Shown here: positions 12,729-20,724 of the stretch, piece by piece
How the letters are laid out: the number at the start of each line of letters is the position of its first letter
Numbering within the stretch: position 1 is the first letter of the stretch
From: Phycisphaerales bacterium
GTDB lineage: Bacteria; Planctomycetota; Phycisphaerae; UBA1845
Assembly (NCBI GenBank): GCA_020852275.1
Contig: JADZBE010000007.1
Location: forward strand, 248,001-312,000
DNA length: 64,000 bases
Direction: 5' to 3'
Program-made: the position numbers and the translations under genes
Notes under the pieces: model-generated
Database searches by the model: none
Told to the model about the DNA's origin: nothing
Seen by the model: only the letters and a program-made list of their open reading frames with translations

Positions 12729-14330
12729 ATGAGCAGGCAGAGTATCCATGAACGGTTGATCGCGGTAGGGATCGCGCTGGGAGGATGGTTTCTTTGGACA
12801 TCGGGCGGCGCGGCGCTGGCGCAGCTCACGGACTGGACGCAAACGCCTAATACGGCGGGTGTGGGAATCGCCAAGTCGTTCGAACAGGAGATCGGCGCCG
12901 GGCGCGGCGACGTCATGACGCCGGAATCCTCGATCTTCATCATCGAACGCGATCCGTTCCGCTCCATCCGTCGCGGCCGGCAGCTCTTCCAGCGCAAGTT
13001 CACGATCGAGCAGGGCAATGGTCCGCGCACCGGCGACGGCGTGGGCAACATCGAGCTGGACGCCTCCGTCGCCGCGGGATTGTCGGATAGCTGCGCCTCC
13101 TGCCACGGGCGTCCACGCGGAGCGGCTGGCGCGGGCGGCGACGTCTTCACCCGTCCGGACAGCCGCGACGCGCCGCACCTGTTCGGGCTGGGATTGGTGG
13201 AGATGCTCGGCGATGAAATCACGCGCGACCTGCGCGCCATCCGAGAGGAAGCCATTGCCCAGGCCAAGGCGCAAGGTCAGCCGGTGACGCTGCCGCTGAT
13301 CAGCAAGGGCATCGGCTTCGGCTCGATCATCGGTCTGCCGGACGGCGGCACGGACGCCTCGCAGGTGGACGGCGTGAACCCGGATCTCCGCGTCCGCCCG
13401 TTCTTCCACCACGGCGGAACCATTTCGATCCGCGAGTTCGTCGTCGGCGCGCTCAACGCCGAGATGGGACTGGAAGCGCCGGACCCCGACCTTCTCGCCG
13501 CATCAGGAGGCGCCGACGTCATCACGCCGTCCGGCATGGTGCTCAGCGGCTCCACGGACGCGATCGAAGCCCCGCCCGTCTCCAACCCCAAGGAAGACTG
13601 CGACGGCGACGGCGTGGTCAATGAAATCCCCACCGCCATCGTGGACCACCTGGAGTTCTATCTTCTCAACTACTTCAAGGCCGGGACTTACGACAAGACC
13701 GGCACGTCCAAGCGCGGCCTGCAGATTTTCAAATCCATCGGCTGCACGGACTGCCACGTGCAGAACCTGTTGATCGAGCACGACCGGCGCGTGGCCGACG
13801 TGGAAACGGAATTCGACAAGAGCGAGCCGGGATTCAACCGGCTGTTCGCCACGGCGTCGCCCTTGTTCGAGACGAAAGACGATGGAAGCGGCCTGCCGCT
13901 GATCAAGGCGCCGCGCGGAGCATCATTTCTCGTCAGGAACATCTTTGCGGACTTCAAGCGTCACGACCTGGGCAGCGGTTTCCATGAGCGCAACTTTGAC
14001 GGAACCGTAACCACCGAGTTCATGACCGAGCCGCTCTGGGGCGTGGCGACCACCGCGCCGTACGGGCACGACGGACGCAGCGTGAATTTGACCGAGGTCA
14101 TCATGCGTCACGGGGGCGAGGCGCTGGGCGCGCGCGACGCTTTCGACAAGCTCAGCGCCTCTAAGCAGGCGCAGGTGCTCGCGTTCCTCAACACTTTGGT
14201 GCTTTTCCCGCCGGACGACACGGCCTCGAACCTCTACCCCGGCGACCCCGACACCCCCGGCTTCCCGCAGTTCGGCCACGGCAGCATCAACCTTGGGACG
14301 CTGTTCAACGATCCAAGCGACCGGGAGTAG
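12729..14330 (+). CDS. Exported di-haem cytochrome c, di-haem oxidoreductase family
   Basis: A 533-aa exported protein with two haem-c attachment sites: CASCH at residues 122-126 and CTDCH at 339-343. The N-terminal signal sequence ends near GGAALAQ. The layout (FRSIRRGRQLFQ before the first haem, DLRVRPFFHHGGTISIREF between, TEPLWGVATTAPYGHDGR after the second) fits the di-haem thiol-oxidoreductase / peroxidase-like family. DCDGDGVVNE, about 55 residues before the second haem, looks like a Ca-binding loop. The substrate is unknown; a periplasmic electron-transfer or peroxidase role is inferred from the family. Purine-rich GGGAGAGAG precedes the ATG. Confidence 0.87.
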   Translation: MSRQSIHERLIAVGIALGGWFLWTSGGAALAQLTDWTQTPNTAGVGIAKSFEQEIGAGRGDVMTPESSIFIIERDPFRSIRRGRQLFQRKFTIEQGNGPRTGDGVGNIELDASVAAGLSDSCASCHGRPRGAAGAGGDVFTRPDSRDAPHLFGLGLVEMLGDEITRDLRAIREEAIAQAKAQGQPVTLPLISKGIGFGSIIGLPDGGTDASQVDGVNPDLRVRPFFHHGGTISIREFVVGALNAEMGLEAPDPDLLAASGGADVITPSGMVLSGSTDAIEAPPVSNPKEDCDGDGVVNEIPTAIVDHLEFYLLNYFKAGTYDKTGTSKRGLQIFKSIGCTDCHVQNLLIEHDRRVADVETEFDKSEPGFNRLFATASPLFETKDDGSGLPLIKAPRGASFLVRNIFADFKRHDLGSGFHERNFDGTVTTEFMTEPLWGVATTAPYGHDGRSVNLTEVIMRHGGEALGARDAFDKLSASKQAQVLAFLNTLVLFPPDDTASNLYPGDPDTPGFPQFGHGSINLGTLFNDPSDRE

Positions 14331-14484
14331 GTCGCGTTTGAGCAGGCAACGCCGGTGAGAGCACCGCTTGGTTTCGCAGAGCTTCCCCCTCCCCGCTGCA
14401 AGGGGCAGGGGGAAGCGTTCTTTCCATCATCCGCAGGCCCGGTCCGCCCGCGGGCGGCGCGGGGGCGCGGCGAGCTCGCGCGCG

Positions 14485-14700
14485 TCAGCGAACTTGGATG
14501 CGCACTTTGCCGAAGCGACCCACGCATCGGGTGTGGCCGTCGCGGTCCGCCGTTTCCGAAATGTAGATGACGTACTCGCCGGGTTGAACCGCGAGAAACG
14601 TGGTGCGTGCGGAGAGGGAGGCGTGGATCCGGGCGGCATCGTGCTGCTCGCCTTGCGGGCCGGTGCGGATGAGTGCTGCTGTCCGGAGCGATTGGCGCAC
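14485..14700 (-). CDS. Small hypothetical protein
   Basis: A 71-aa frame opening at GTG 14700. Codons are strongly G/C-ending as in neighbouring real genes, and the C-terminal half (FLAVQPGEYVIYISETADRD, ending GKVRIQVR) looks like a beta-structured domain. The frame is also open a little further upstream (to a stop near 14737), so the start is uncertain and this could be the tail of a degraded gene. It lies downstream of the GT87-like gene on the same strand. No family recognised. Confidence 0.4.
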   Translation of the reverse strand: MRQSLRTAALIRTGPQGEQHDAARIHASLSARTTFLAVQPGEYVIYISETADRDGHTRCVGRFGKVRIQVR

Positions 14701-14806
14701 TTCAGGTATCGCACTCGGTTCGAAGTCTTGGTGGAATTAAACGGGCGCTGGACCCGCTCGACGAGCCCTCTATCTGGAGGGACCGCCTTCGCCTTACCGG
14801 CGGCGA

Positions 14807-16087
14807 TCAGGACCGCTGCCCGTAATCTTCACCCACCCGGTGGCGCTGATCCCCGAGGCGATTCAAGAGCGCCGTGCCGCCCACGGCTACCCAAAAAACC
14901 CACGGCGCCCACGTCGGCATGACCCACTCGCCCGTGGTTCGCCTTGCGTGCTCCGCTTCAAAGTAAAACACGCACGCCGCCGCGCCCGCCAGCCAGGACC
15001 ATCGGCGTTGTCCGGCCGCCAGCGCCAGCACCCACGTCAAATACCAGTAGTGCAACACCGGCAGCGCGAGGAGCAAGCCCGAGAACAAGCGATACGACGC
15101 GCGCTGCATATCGGTCGCTCGAAGCAGGCACGTCCCCGCGATCGCCATCAGCAGCAGACCGCCGATCGCCCGCTGCACCGGCGTTGAAAGCGCGGAGCCG
15201 GCGAGCGTCCCGACCAGATTGAAGAACGCTGACTCGCCGCTGAATCGCTGCAGACCTTCGAACAGCGCCCAACCTGCATCGAGGTAGGGAAGTGTGCTCA
15301 GCGCGGCCACGCCGACCGCCAGCAGCCCGGTTTTCCAGCGACGCACCAGCAGCAGCGGAACCAGCACGACCGCCACGAGCTTCGCCGAAACCGCCAGCCC
15401 CAGCAGCGTCCCGGCCCATGCCCACTGCTTCCGCTCCGCCATCAGCAGGGCCCCGAGCGTGAACGCGATCATCAGGCTGTCGAGATGCCCCTCCACCGCG
15501 AAGGCCGACAAGGTCAGTGGACACAGCGCGTAAAGCGAACCCCATGTTTCCGCCTCGCCGCGACGGCGGAGCAGCGCCCGCAGGAGAAACACGGCGAAAA
15601 TGTCGCATGCCACGAAGCAGACCTTCGCCGTTTGCACATGTGGATGAAGTGCAGCGATGCCTCGGAATACGAGCTGCGCCAGCGGTGGATACACCGCGGG
15701 CCAATTGGGGTGGTTGATGTGCGTCCAGCTCGCGTCGCGCAGCGGCCTTAGTTGAGCGTCGTCGGGCGCGAGGACGTAGGGGTTGTATCCGGCAAGCTGA
15801 ACGCGTCCCTCCCAGACATAGCGATGCGCATCGTCCGTCGGCGCCGCGCCGATCGGAATCAATCGCAGAATCACCGCCAGAGGAAGCCACCCTCGCACAA
15901 ATGCCGCCGGCGCCGCGCCGCCGCCGTGATGCAGCGACCACGCGAGGCACGCAAAACCGGCAAAGCCCAGCAGGTACAGCGCCTCATACACGCGAGGGTG
16001 TGGCGCGACGCCTCCCATCGCCGCCGCGCCGCAGGCGAAAACGCTTATCAGAACACACCCGATCAGGTAGGGTGAAGGCGCTCGCAT
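14807..16087 (-). CDS. GT87/DUF2029-like integral membrane glycosyltransferase
   Basis: A 426-aa protein with about ten hydrophobic segments. After the second or third lies PTDDAHRYVWEGRVQLAGYN then PYVLAPDD, matching the acidic loop of polyprenyl-phosphate-sugar-dependent GT-C mannosyltransferases (GT87/DUF2029). Further loops contain HINHPNWPAVYPPLAQLVF and FAVEGHLDSLMIAFTLGALL, also typical. It probably transfers a sugar from a lipid carrier on the outer face of the cytoplasmic membrane. The ATG at 16087 is preferred over the TTG nine bases upstream. It lies about 30 bases downstream of yidD on the same strand. Confidence 0.83.
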   Translation of the reverse strand: MRAPSPYLIGCVLISVFACGAAAMGGVAPHPRVYEALYLLGFAGFACLAWSLHHGGGAAPAAFVRGWLPLAVILRLIPIGAAPTDDAHRYVWEGRVQLAGYNPYVLAPDDAQLRPLRDASWTHINHPNWPAVYPPLAQLVFRGIAALHPHVQTAKVCFVACDIFAVFLLRALLRRRGEAETWGSLYALCPLTLSAFAVEGHLDSLMIAFTLGALLMAERKQWAWAGTLLGLAVSAKLVAVVLVPLLLVRRWKTGLLAVGVAALSTLPYLDAGWALFEGLQRFSGESAFFNLVGTLAGSALSTPVQRAIGGLLLMAIAGTCLLRATDMQRASYRLFSGLLLALPVLHYWYLTWVLALAAGQRRWSWLAGAAACVFYFEAEHARRTTGEWVMPTWAPWVFWVAVGGTALLNRLGDQRHRVGEDYGQRS

Positions 16088-16117
16088 CAACGGCAATGCC
16101 TCATGGCCGGCGCTGCT

Positions 16118-16468
16118 TCATGCCCGCGGAGCCCGTGCCCCATGTCCGCGCAGCGGGCCGGGCGGGACAGGGTCGTAGCCGCCCACGGTGAACGGAACGC
16201 AGCGCATCAGGCGGCGCAGCGCCAGGCTCACGCCGCGCAGCGCGCCATGCACGCGGAAGGCTTCCGCGGCGTACTCGCTGCACGTCGGATGAAACTTGCA
16301 GCTTCCGACCAGAAAAGGCCGCATGAGTCCCTGATACAAGCACACCAGAAGGACGCAGGCACGTCGAGGCACGCTCCTGACGAAGGCGATGCACCGCATC
16401 CACCCGGGCGAGCGGGTCCCGCCCGTTGCCGCCGCATCTCCCGTGAATCCTTGCGAATCGCGGTTCAT
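16118..16468 (-). CDS. yidD: Membrane protein insertion efficiency factor YidD
   Basis: A 116-aa protein with the YidD core: LVCLYQGLMRPFLVGSCKFH, then PTCSEYAAEAFRVHG and CVPFTVGGYDPVP. The three conserved cysteines and the SxYA motif are present. YidD assists YidC/Sec-dependent insertion of inner-membrane proteins at the inner leaflet. The N-terminus is about 30 residues longer than usual. Its ATG overlaps the stop of the upstream esterase (ATGA). It is not beside rnpA or yidC here, unlike many genomes. Confidence 0.93.
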   Translation of the reverse strand: MNRDSQGFTGDAAATGGTRSPGWMRCIAFVRSVPRRACVLLVCLYQGLMRPFLVGSCKFHPTCSEYAAEAFRVHGALRGVSLALRRLMRCVPFTVGGYDPVPPGPLRGHGARAPRA

Positions 16469-17862
16469 CTCTGCTCCGGCTGCGCGCGCTCCAGCACCGT
16501 CAGCGGCTTCGTGGCCGTGTATTCGCGCCCCGCGCGATCCGTCACGGTCAGGCGCAAGGTGTAGTCGCCCGGCTCGCTCAGCGTCGCCTGTCCAGACGTG
16601 GCGCGCGAGAGCGGGCGATCATCGACCGACCACTGGTAAAGGCTGCCCTCTCGCAGCGCAGGCGGGACGAACGCCCTGAAGGTCACCGTCAGCGGCGCGA
16701 CGGAGATCACCGGTCCGGCGCTGATCGAAATGACGTTCACTTCCGGTCCAGGCGCCGGTGCAGCGGGCTTGGGCCCCGAGCCGGGCAGCGGCTCCGTCCG
16801 CAGCGGCAGAGCGTCCGTCGCATGAGAGGTCGCCTCCGGAGGTTGCTGCGCCAAGTGCGCGCGAACGGAGAGCACCGAGGGATCGTGCGGTCCTTCTCGT
16901 GTCGGCGCGGTCTTGGCCGAGGCTTCGGTTGCGGCGGGGGAGGCGTCAGGTCGCGCCCTCGGCACGGCGTCCGTCGGCGTTGCCAAGTTCGCCACCGCCG
17001 GCTCAACGTCGCTGAGCGTCACCGGGTCCACGACCTGCAGAAATGCCAGCTCCCACGGCGGGGACTTCGCTCGCGCGCCGCAGCTTCGTGCGAAGAACGA
17101 CGCCGCGGGACCGGGCGTCCTTTCATGCCCTCGACCCTCGAACCGGGCAAACGTGACGTCGAAACCGCGCCGCGCGTACCACAGCGCGGCCTCCTGCGAC
17201 TCTTCCCGGCAGATCCGAAAATCGTTCGTTGTGTAGAAGACCGCCAGCGGTTTGTCCACGTACGCCGGCACGGTGGCGTCCGTCAGCAGCGCGGCGTTGA
17301 AGTTGCTCTGCTTCACCGCCAGGCAGGAGAAGCGGTCCGGATGCCGGTTGACCATGTAATGCGCGACGTATCCCCCGTAGGACCAGCTCGTGGCCAGCAC
17401 CGCGCCGGGGTCGGCGTGCGTCGTGCGGAACACCTCGTCCATCGCGGAGAGGCTCGATCTCTCGTCGTCGCGCAGCGCGCCTGAAACGTCCGGCAGAGGC
17501 AGCGGCGAGCCCAGCGCCGAGACGCGCAGGGTCGGCGCCAGCACAATGTAGCCGTACCGGTCCGCCTCGCTCTGCCACTCGCGAATCTGCGCGGTGGGAC
17601 TGTCGAACGGTTTCATGCCGTGAAACGTCACCACCACAGGGTGTGGCGGACCGGATTCACGGTAGTCCACCGGCAGATACACATAATACGTCGCGCCGAG
17701 CGCAGGCTCCTGCAGGGTCAGCGTTCGCCCCAGCCCGGCCGGCTGTCCCACCGTGCAGCCGCCCGAAAACCCCAGCCACGTGCCCGCACACAAGAGCACC
17801 GCCGCGTGCCTCGCCGCTGAGTGCATTCCAAGAATGTTCCTGATTCCGCGTCTTGCCATCAT
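16465..17862 (-). CDS. Lipoprotein alpha/beta-hydrolase (esterase/depolymerase-like) with PKD-like C-terminus
   Basis: A 465-aa exported protein. A hydrophobic N-terminus ending in WLGFSGGC gives a probable lipidated cysteine (lipobox not ideal). Residues about 50-280 form an alpha/beta-hydrolase of the poly(3-hydroxybutyrate) depolymerase / feruloyl esterase type: oxyanion loop TFHGMKPF, nucleophile elbow TSWSYGGY, a possible acid in TNDFRI, and the histidine in GRGHERT. A Pro/Ala/Thr-rich linker follows, then a PKD-like beta domain ending near TVTDRAGREYTATKPLTV. It probably cleaves esters at the outer membrane; substrate unknown. ATG 17862 and 17859 are adjacent, with GGAG just upstream. 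Confidence 0.82.
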   Translation of the reverse strand: MMARRGIRNILGMHSAARHAAVLLCAGTWLGFSGGCTVGQPAGLGRTLTLQEPALGATYYVYLPVDYRESGPPHPVVVTFHGMKPFDSPTAQIREWQSEADRYGYIVLAPTLRVSALGSPLPLPDVSGALRDDERSSLSAMDEVFRTTHADPGAVLATSWSYGGYVAHYMVNRHPDRFSCLAVKQSNFNAALLTDATVPAYVDKPLAVFYTTNDFRICREESQEAALWYARRGFDVTFARFEGRGHERTPGPAASFFARSCGARAKSPPWELAFLQVVDPVTLSDVEPAVANLATPTDAVPRARPDASPAATEASAKTAPTREGPHDPSVLSVRAHLAQQPPEATSHATDALPLRTEPLPGSGPKPAAPAPGPEVNVISISAGPVISVAPLTVTFRAFVPPALREGSLYQWSVDDRPLSRATSGQATLSEPGDYTLRLTVTDRAGREYTATKPLTVLERAQPEQR

Positions 17863-18093
17863 CACTCCAAGCCGCCGATTCTACAGACCGCGGTTAAACC
17901 TGACAGGATAGCATGAACAACGCCGTTTCGCACACCTCGACATGACAGGGAACAGGGGCGGCCAACACGCCCCAGTCCGTGAGTTGGCTTGCGGCCCTGC
18001 TGATCAGTCGGCAAGTGGGCCAGTTCGCGACGCTTCCGGTAGGTTGGCTCGCGCCCCAGCTCGCAACGCTGCTGATGGGTCGGTTCGCCGACG

Positions 18094-18730
18094 AGATCGT
18101 GGGTTCACTTCAGCCGACCGTCGAAGTGTTGCGGTTGCCACGGCTCGGATCCGCTTCAACCGACCGTCGGCGATCTGCGGTTGCCACGATTCGGGTCGGC
18201 TTCAGCCGACCGGTTCTTGCCGCCAACTTCAGTTGGTGGGGAACGGGGCGACCTCTTTCTGCTTTCAGCCGGCTTCAGCCGGGCTTGTCGAGGGTAGATG
18301 CACCGCCGGAGCTTCTTCGACCGGCTCGTGCGCCTCCAGCCTGACTTGAATAGTGCCTTGAGCATGGTGTTCGCGCTGGCGGCGGATGTACTCAGCGACC
18401 CAAGGCAGGTGTCACCACCCGAAACTGACTACGCCATAACCTCGCGGCCACTCCAAGGCCTTGTCGCGCAAGGCCCGGTGCGCAAGTTCCTCCGCGCGTC
18501 CGGGCAGCAGCGGTTGATCGTGCCTGGTAAGCCAGTTGAGGTGGATGAGAATCTCATGGAAGACGTGGCTGCGCATGCGGAGGCCCTCTCAGAAAGCCGG
18601 CTGAAGCCGGCTCCCTGTTGGATTTGCGGGACATCGTACCCACCAACTGAAGTTGGCGGCAAACACCGACCGGCTGAAGCCGGTCAACTGAAGCCGGTCA
18701 GGCAACAGTCCCCGGTGAAAGGCGACGCGG
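18094..18730. repeat. Interspersed GAAGCCGGCTGAAGCCGG-type palindromes
   Basis: Most of the spacer between the esterase and parA (17863-18851) is filled by variants of TTCAGCCGG / CCGGCTGAA and TTCAGTTGG / CCAACTGAA, in direct and inverted orientation. Examples are CCGGCTGAAGCCGGCTCC at about 18598 and CCACCAACTGAAGTTGG at about 18640. They flank both ends of a transposase relic, which is how REP elements sit around RAYT transposases. Apart from the relic no gene is visible in this spacer. Confidence 0.7.
18300..18576 (-). pseudogene. Relic IS200-like Y1 / REP-associated (RAYT-type) transposase
   Basis: From ATG 18576 the minus strand reads RSHVFHEILIHLNWLTRHDQ then PLLPGR, the N-terminus of Y1 (IS200-like, PF01797 type) transposases. 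It then jumps to EWPRGYGVVSFGW, meets TGA at 18412-18414, and continues in the same frame as LPWVAEYIRRQREHHAQGTI. The last segments are the hallmark GYG-SFS and YIxxQxEHH motifs, the latter probably with the catalytic tyrosine. The central segment that should carry the HUH metal-binding pair is missing. An internal deletion plus a nonsense codon make it inactive. It is embedded in palindromic repeats. Confidence 0.78.
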
Positions 18731-18733
18731 GTC

Positions 18734-18753
18734 ATTCCCGCGAAGGCGGGAAT
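18734..18753. repeat. ATTCCCGC-palindrome (dRS3-like)
   Basis: ATTCCCGC-GAAG-GCGGGAAT in a TCATT...CCAG context. The same 20-bp palindrome occurs at 53770-53789 with a GCAG loop. It resembles the widespread ATTCCC(N8)GGGAAT repeats known in Neisseria and other bacteria. Confidence 0.65.
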
Positions 18754-18851
18754 CCAGCCGGCGGCTGGCGAGGGGACGAGAATCCATGCGCTGCGTTGCC
18801 GCGCACTTGTCCAGACCGGGTGCGTGGCTCTGGGCACCGCACGCGACATCG

Positions 18852-20336
18852 CTAACCGATTTCCAGCACGGAGGCCGCCTCTCCGCAGTCGATCGGCTCG
18901 ACCTGCGGGTTGATCGTGTCGTGCGACCAGTGACCGTCGATCAACATGCGATAGCGGTAGCGCCCGGAGGTCAGGTGCAGCCGTGCTTCGAATTGCCCCT
19001 CGCCGACGCGCTGCATCGGCGTGGTTTGCGGCGACCAGTCGTTGAAATCACCGGCGATCTGCACGTTCGACGCGCCGGGAAACTGCCTGCGGAAGACTAC
19101 GACCTCACCTTCTTGCGCGACGCCGTAGATGTGCTCGATCCTCTTGCCGATGGCCTCGTGGTCCGCTTGCTCTACGGATGACGAGCCGCCTTGAAAGGTC
19201 GGAAGATCAAGGTTCAAGCTGCCTTCGCCCGCATCGGACATTCGATCCATGATCTGCGAGACGTCGGCTTCCGGTCCAGCCGCGCCAAGATCGACGCTGA
19301 TGCGATTCTCCCAGCGGGGTCGCTCACCAGACCCGCTCGCCGATCCGTCGGGGCCAAGCGAATCCCCCGTGCGCGAAGCTTCGGCGTCCGATTCATCGAA
19401 CCGCAGCACGTGCCGTCCGTTGATCGGCGTCGCCAGACCCTCGCCGGTGCCCATGCGCCCGCTGAGCAGCGACGCGGTGGTTGAAAGCAACCGGTCGGCA
19501 TCCGCGGCCAGACGCTGCGTCTGGAGCAAAATGCGCTCCATCGGCGAAGGCTCGGCTGCTTCGGAGAGAAGCTCCCGCGCGAGGCGCTGAAAGTCCCGCG
19601 CGCCGGAGCTGCTGGGCGCGAAGTCGCAGATCGGCTGCCCCAGCCCCGCGCCTTCGCGCAGCTTGGTGTTGAAGTTCAGAACGGTGTTGAACACCAGCGA
19701 GCCGAACCGGTTGCGCAGCTCGCTTAGCACCTCGCGCGCCTGCCGCGTCCGCACGTCGTACTGGTTCGGGAGAATCCGGATGCGCAGCGGCTTCGACGTG
19801 CGAAGCGTAAACGCGTTGATCGACTCGATCTGCCGCGTCAGCCCGTGCAGCGAGAAGTATCCCGTGTCCACGGGGATCACCACGACATGCGCCGCGCTCA
19901 GCGCGTTGCGCATCAGCGGGCCCCAGTGCGGCGGACAGTCCACGACGCAGTGATCGTAGTCTCCGGCGAAGCGCCCCATCGCGGCCGCCAACAACTCGTC
20001 CGCGTCCTCGCGGTCACGCACCGCCGGCTCGAACTCGGACAGGTCCGCGCGCGACGGCGCCAAGTCCAGGTGCGGCGCGATCTGCCATGTGATTTGTGAA
20101 AGTTGAACAGGCTCGGGCAGGGTCTGGTTCAGCAGCACGTCGCCGATGGACAGGTCGATCTGCTCCTCCGGGACGGCCAGCCCCACGGCGCAGTGCGCCT
20201 GTGGATCAAGGTCGATAAGAAGAACCCGTTGCCCCTGAGAGGCCAAGGTGGCGGCAAGATTGATGGCAACGGTCGTCTTCCCACAGCCGCCTTTTTGATT
20301 GGCGACGGTGATGACGCGCGGTTTGATGTACTCCAC
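18852..20336 (-). CDS. ParA-family ATPase with C-terminal glycogen-binding (CBM48/AMPK-like) domain
   Basis: A 494-aa fusion. Residues 1 to about 270 are a ParA/Soj ATPase: deviant Walker A NQKGGCGKTT with the signature lysine, LLIDLDPQAH, the DCPPHWGPL Walker B, and IPVDTGYFSLHG. About 140 residues of polar linker follow. Residues about 411-494 read VVVFRRQFPGASNVQIAGDF then NDWSPQTTPM, GRYRYRMLIDGHW and NPQVEP, the isoamylase-N / AMPK glycogen-binding fold, including the W, K/R and N positions typical of carbohydrate contacts. GTG start at 20336. No parB lies beside it, so a role in positioning a cargo other than the chromosome, possibly glycogen-linked, is conceivable but inferred. Confidence 0.88.
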   Translation of the reverse strand: MEYIKPRVITVANQKGGCGKTTVAINLAATLASQGQRVLLIDLDPQAHCAVGLAVPEEQIDLSIGDVLLNQTLPEPVQLSQITWQIAPHLDLAPSRADLSEFEPAVRDREDADELLAAAMGRFAGDYDHCVVDCPPHWGPLMRNALSAAHVVVIPVDTGYFSLHGLTRQIESINAFTLRTSKPLRIRILPNQYDVRTRQAREVLSELRNRFGSLVFNTVLNFNTKLREGAGLGQPICDFAPSSSGARDFQRLARELLSEAAEPSPMERILLQTQRLAADADRLLSTTASLLSGRMGTGEGLATPINGRHVLRFDESDAEASRTGDSLGPDGSASGSGERPRWENRISVDLGAAGPEADVSQIMDRMSDAGEGSLNLDLPTFQGGSSSVEQADHEAIGKRIEHIYGVAQEGEVVVFRRQFPGASNVQIAGDFNDWSPQTTPMQRVGEGQFEARLHLTSGRYRYRMLIDGHWSHDTINPQVEPIDCGEAASVLEIG

Positions 20337-20724
20337 GTCGCGGTCCCCGCGAGGCCGGCGAGAGGCACGACCGGCGGCGCGGCCTCCTGCTACGCCATCC
20401 GGCTCGAAGTGATCCGTGCGAGCCTGCCCGGCAGGCTCGAAGGCGGCGTGCCCCTGACGCCCGAGTGACGGGAGCGCGGCACCGTGGAACTGTCACCACC
20501 TTGGCATCTTTTATCGGGTCGCTGACCGCCCGTGCTTGAATCTTTATGGGACGAAACCACGCTATCAACGTTGGCAACAGTTTGCCCACAGGGGTCAACA
20601 CCCTAGTCAGACCCCTGTCACCAGCCTGTGAAAAGTCCACTAACCTCCGCGCCGAACCGATATTCCTGATGCCCGATTCCGCCGGCGCATGGCCGCGCCA
20701 ACAGACGGGACGTAGGAACCAAAC
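20337..20724. other. Divergent spacer between parA and the lipoprotein gene
   Basis: No gene recognised. A near-perfect hairpin CGAGCCTGCC-CGGCAGGCTCG at about 20421-20441 is another member of the palindromes scattered through the window. Both flanking genes start here and read outwards, so their promoters should lie within it; none was identified with confidence. Confidence 0.45.

Noticed and set aside
11967-13412. 481-codon minus-strand frame over the cytochrome start
   Set aside because: Runs antisense through both the PIN start and the haem-binding gene; no domain, no ribosome-binding site seen.
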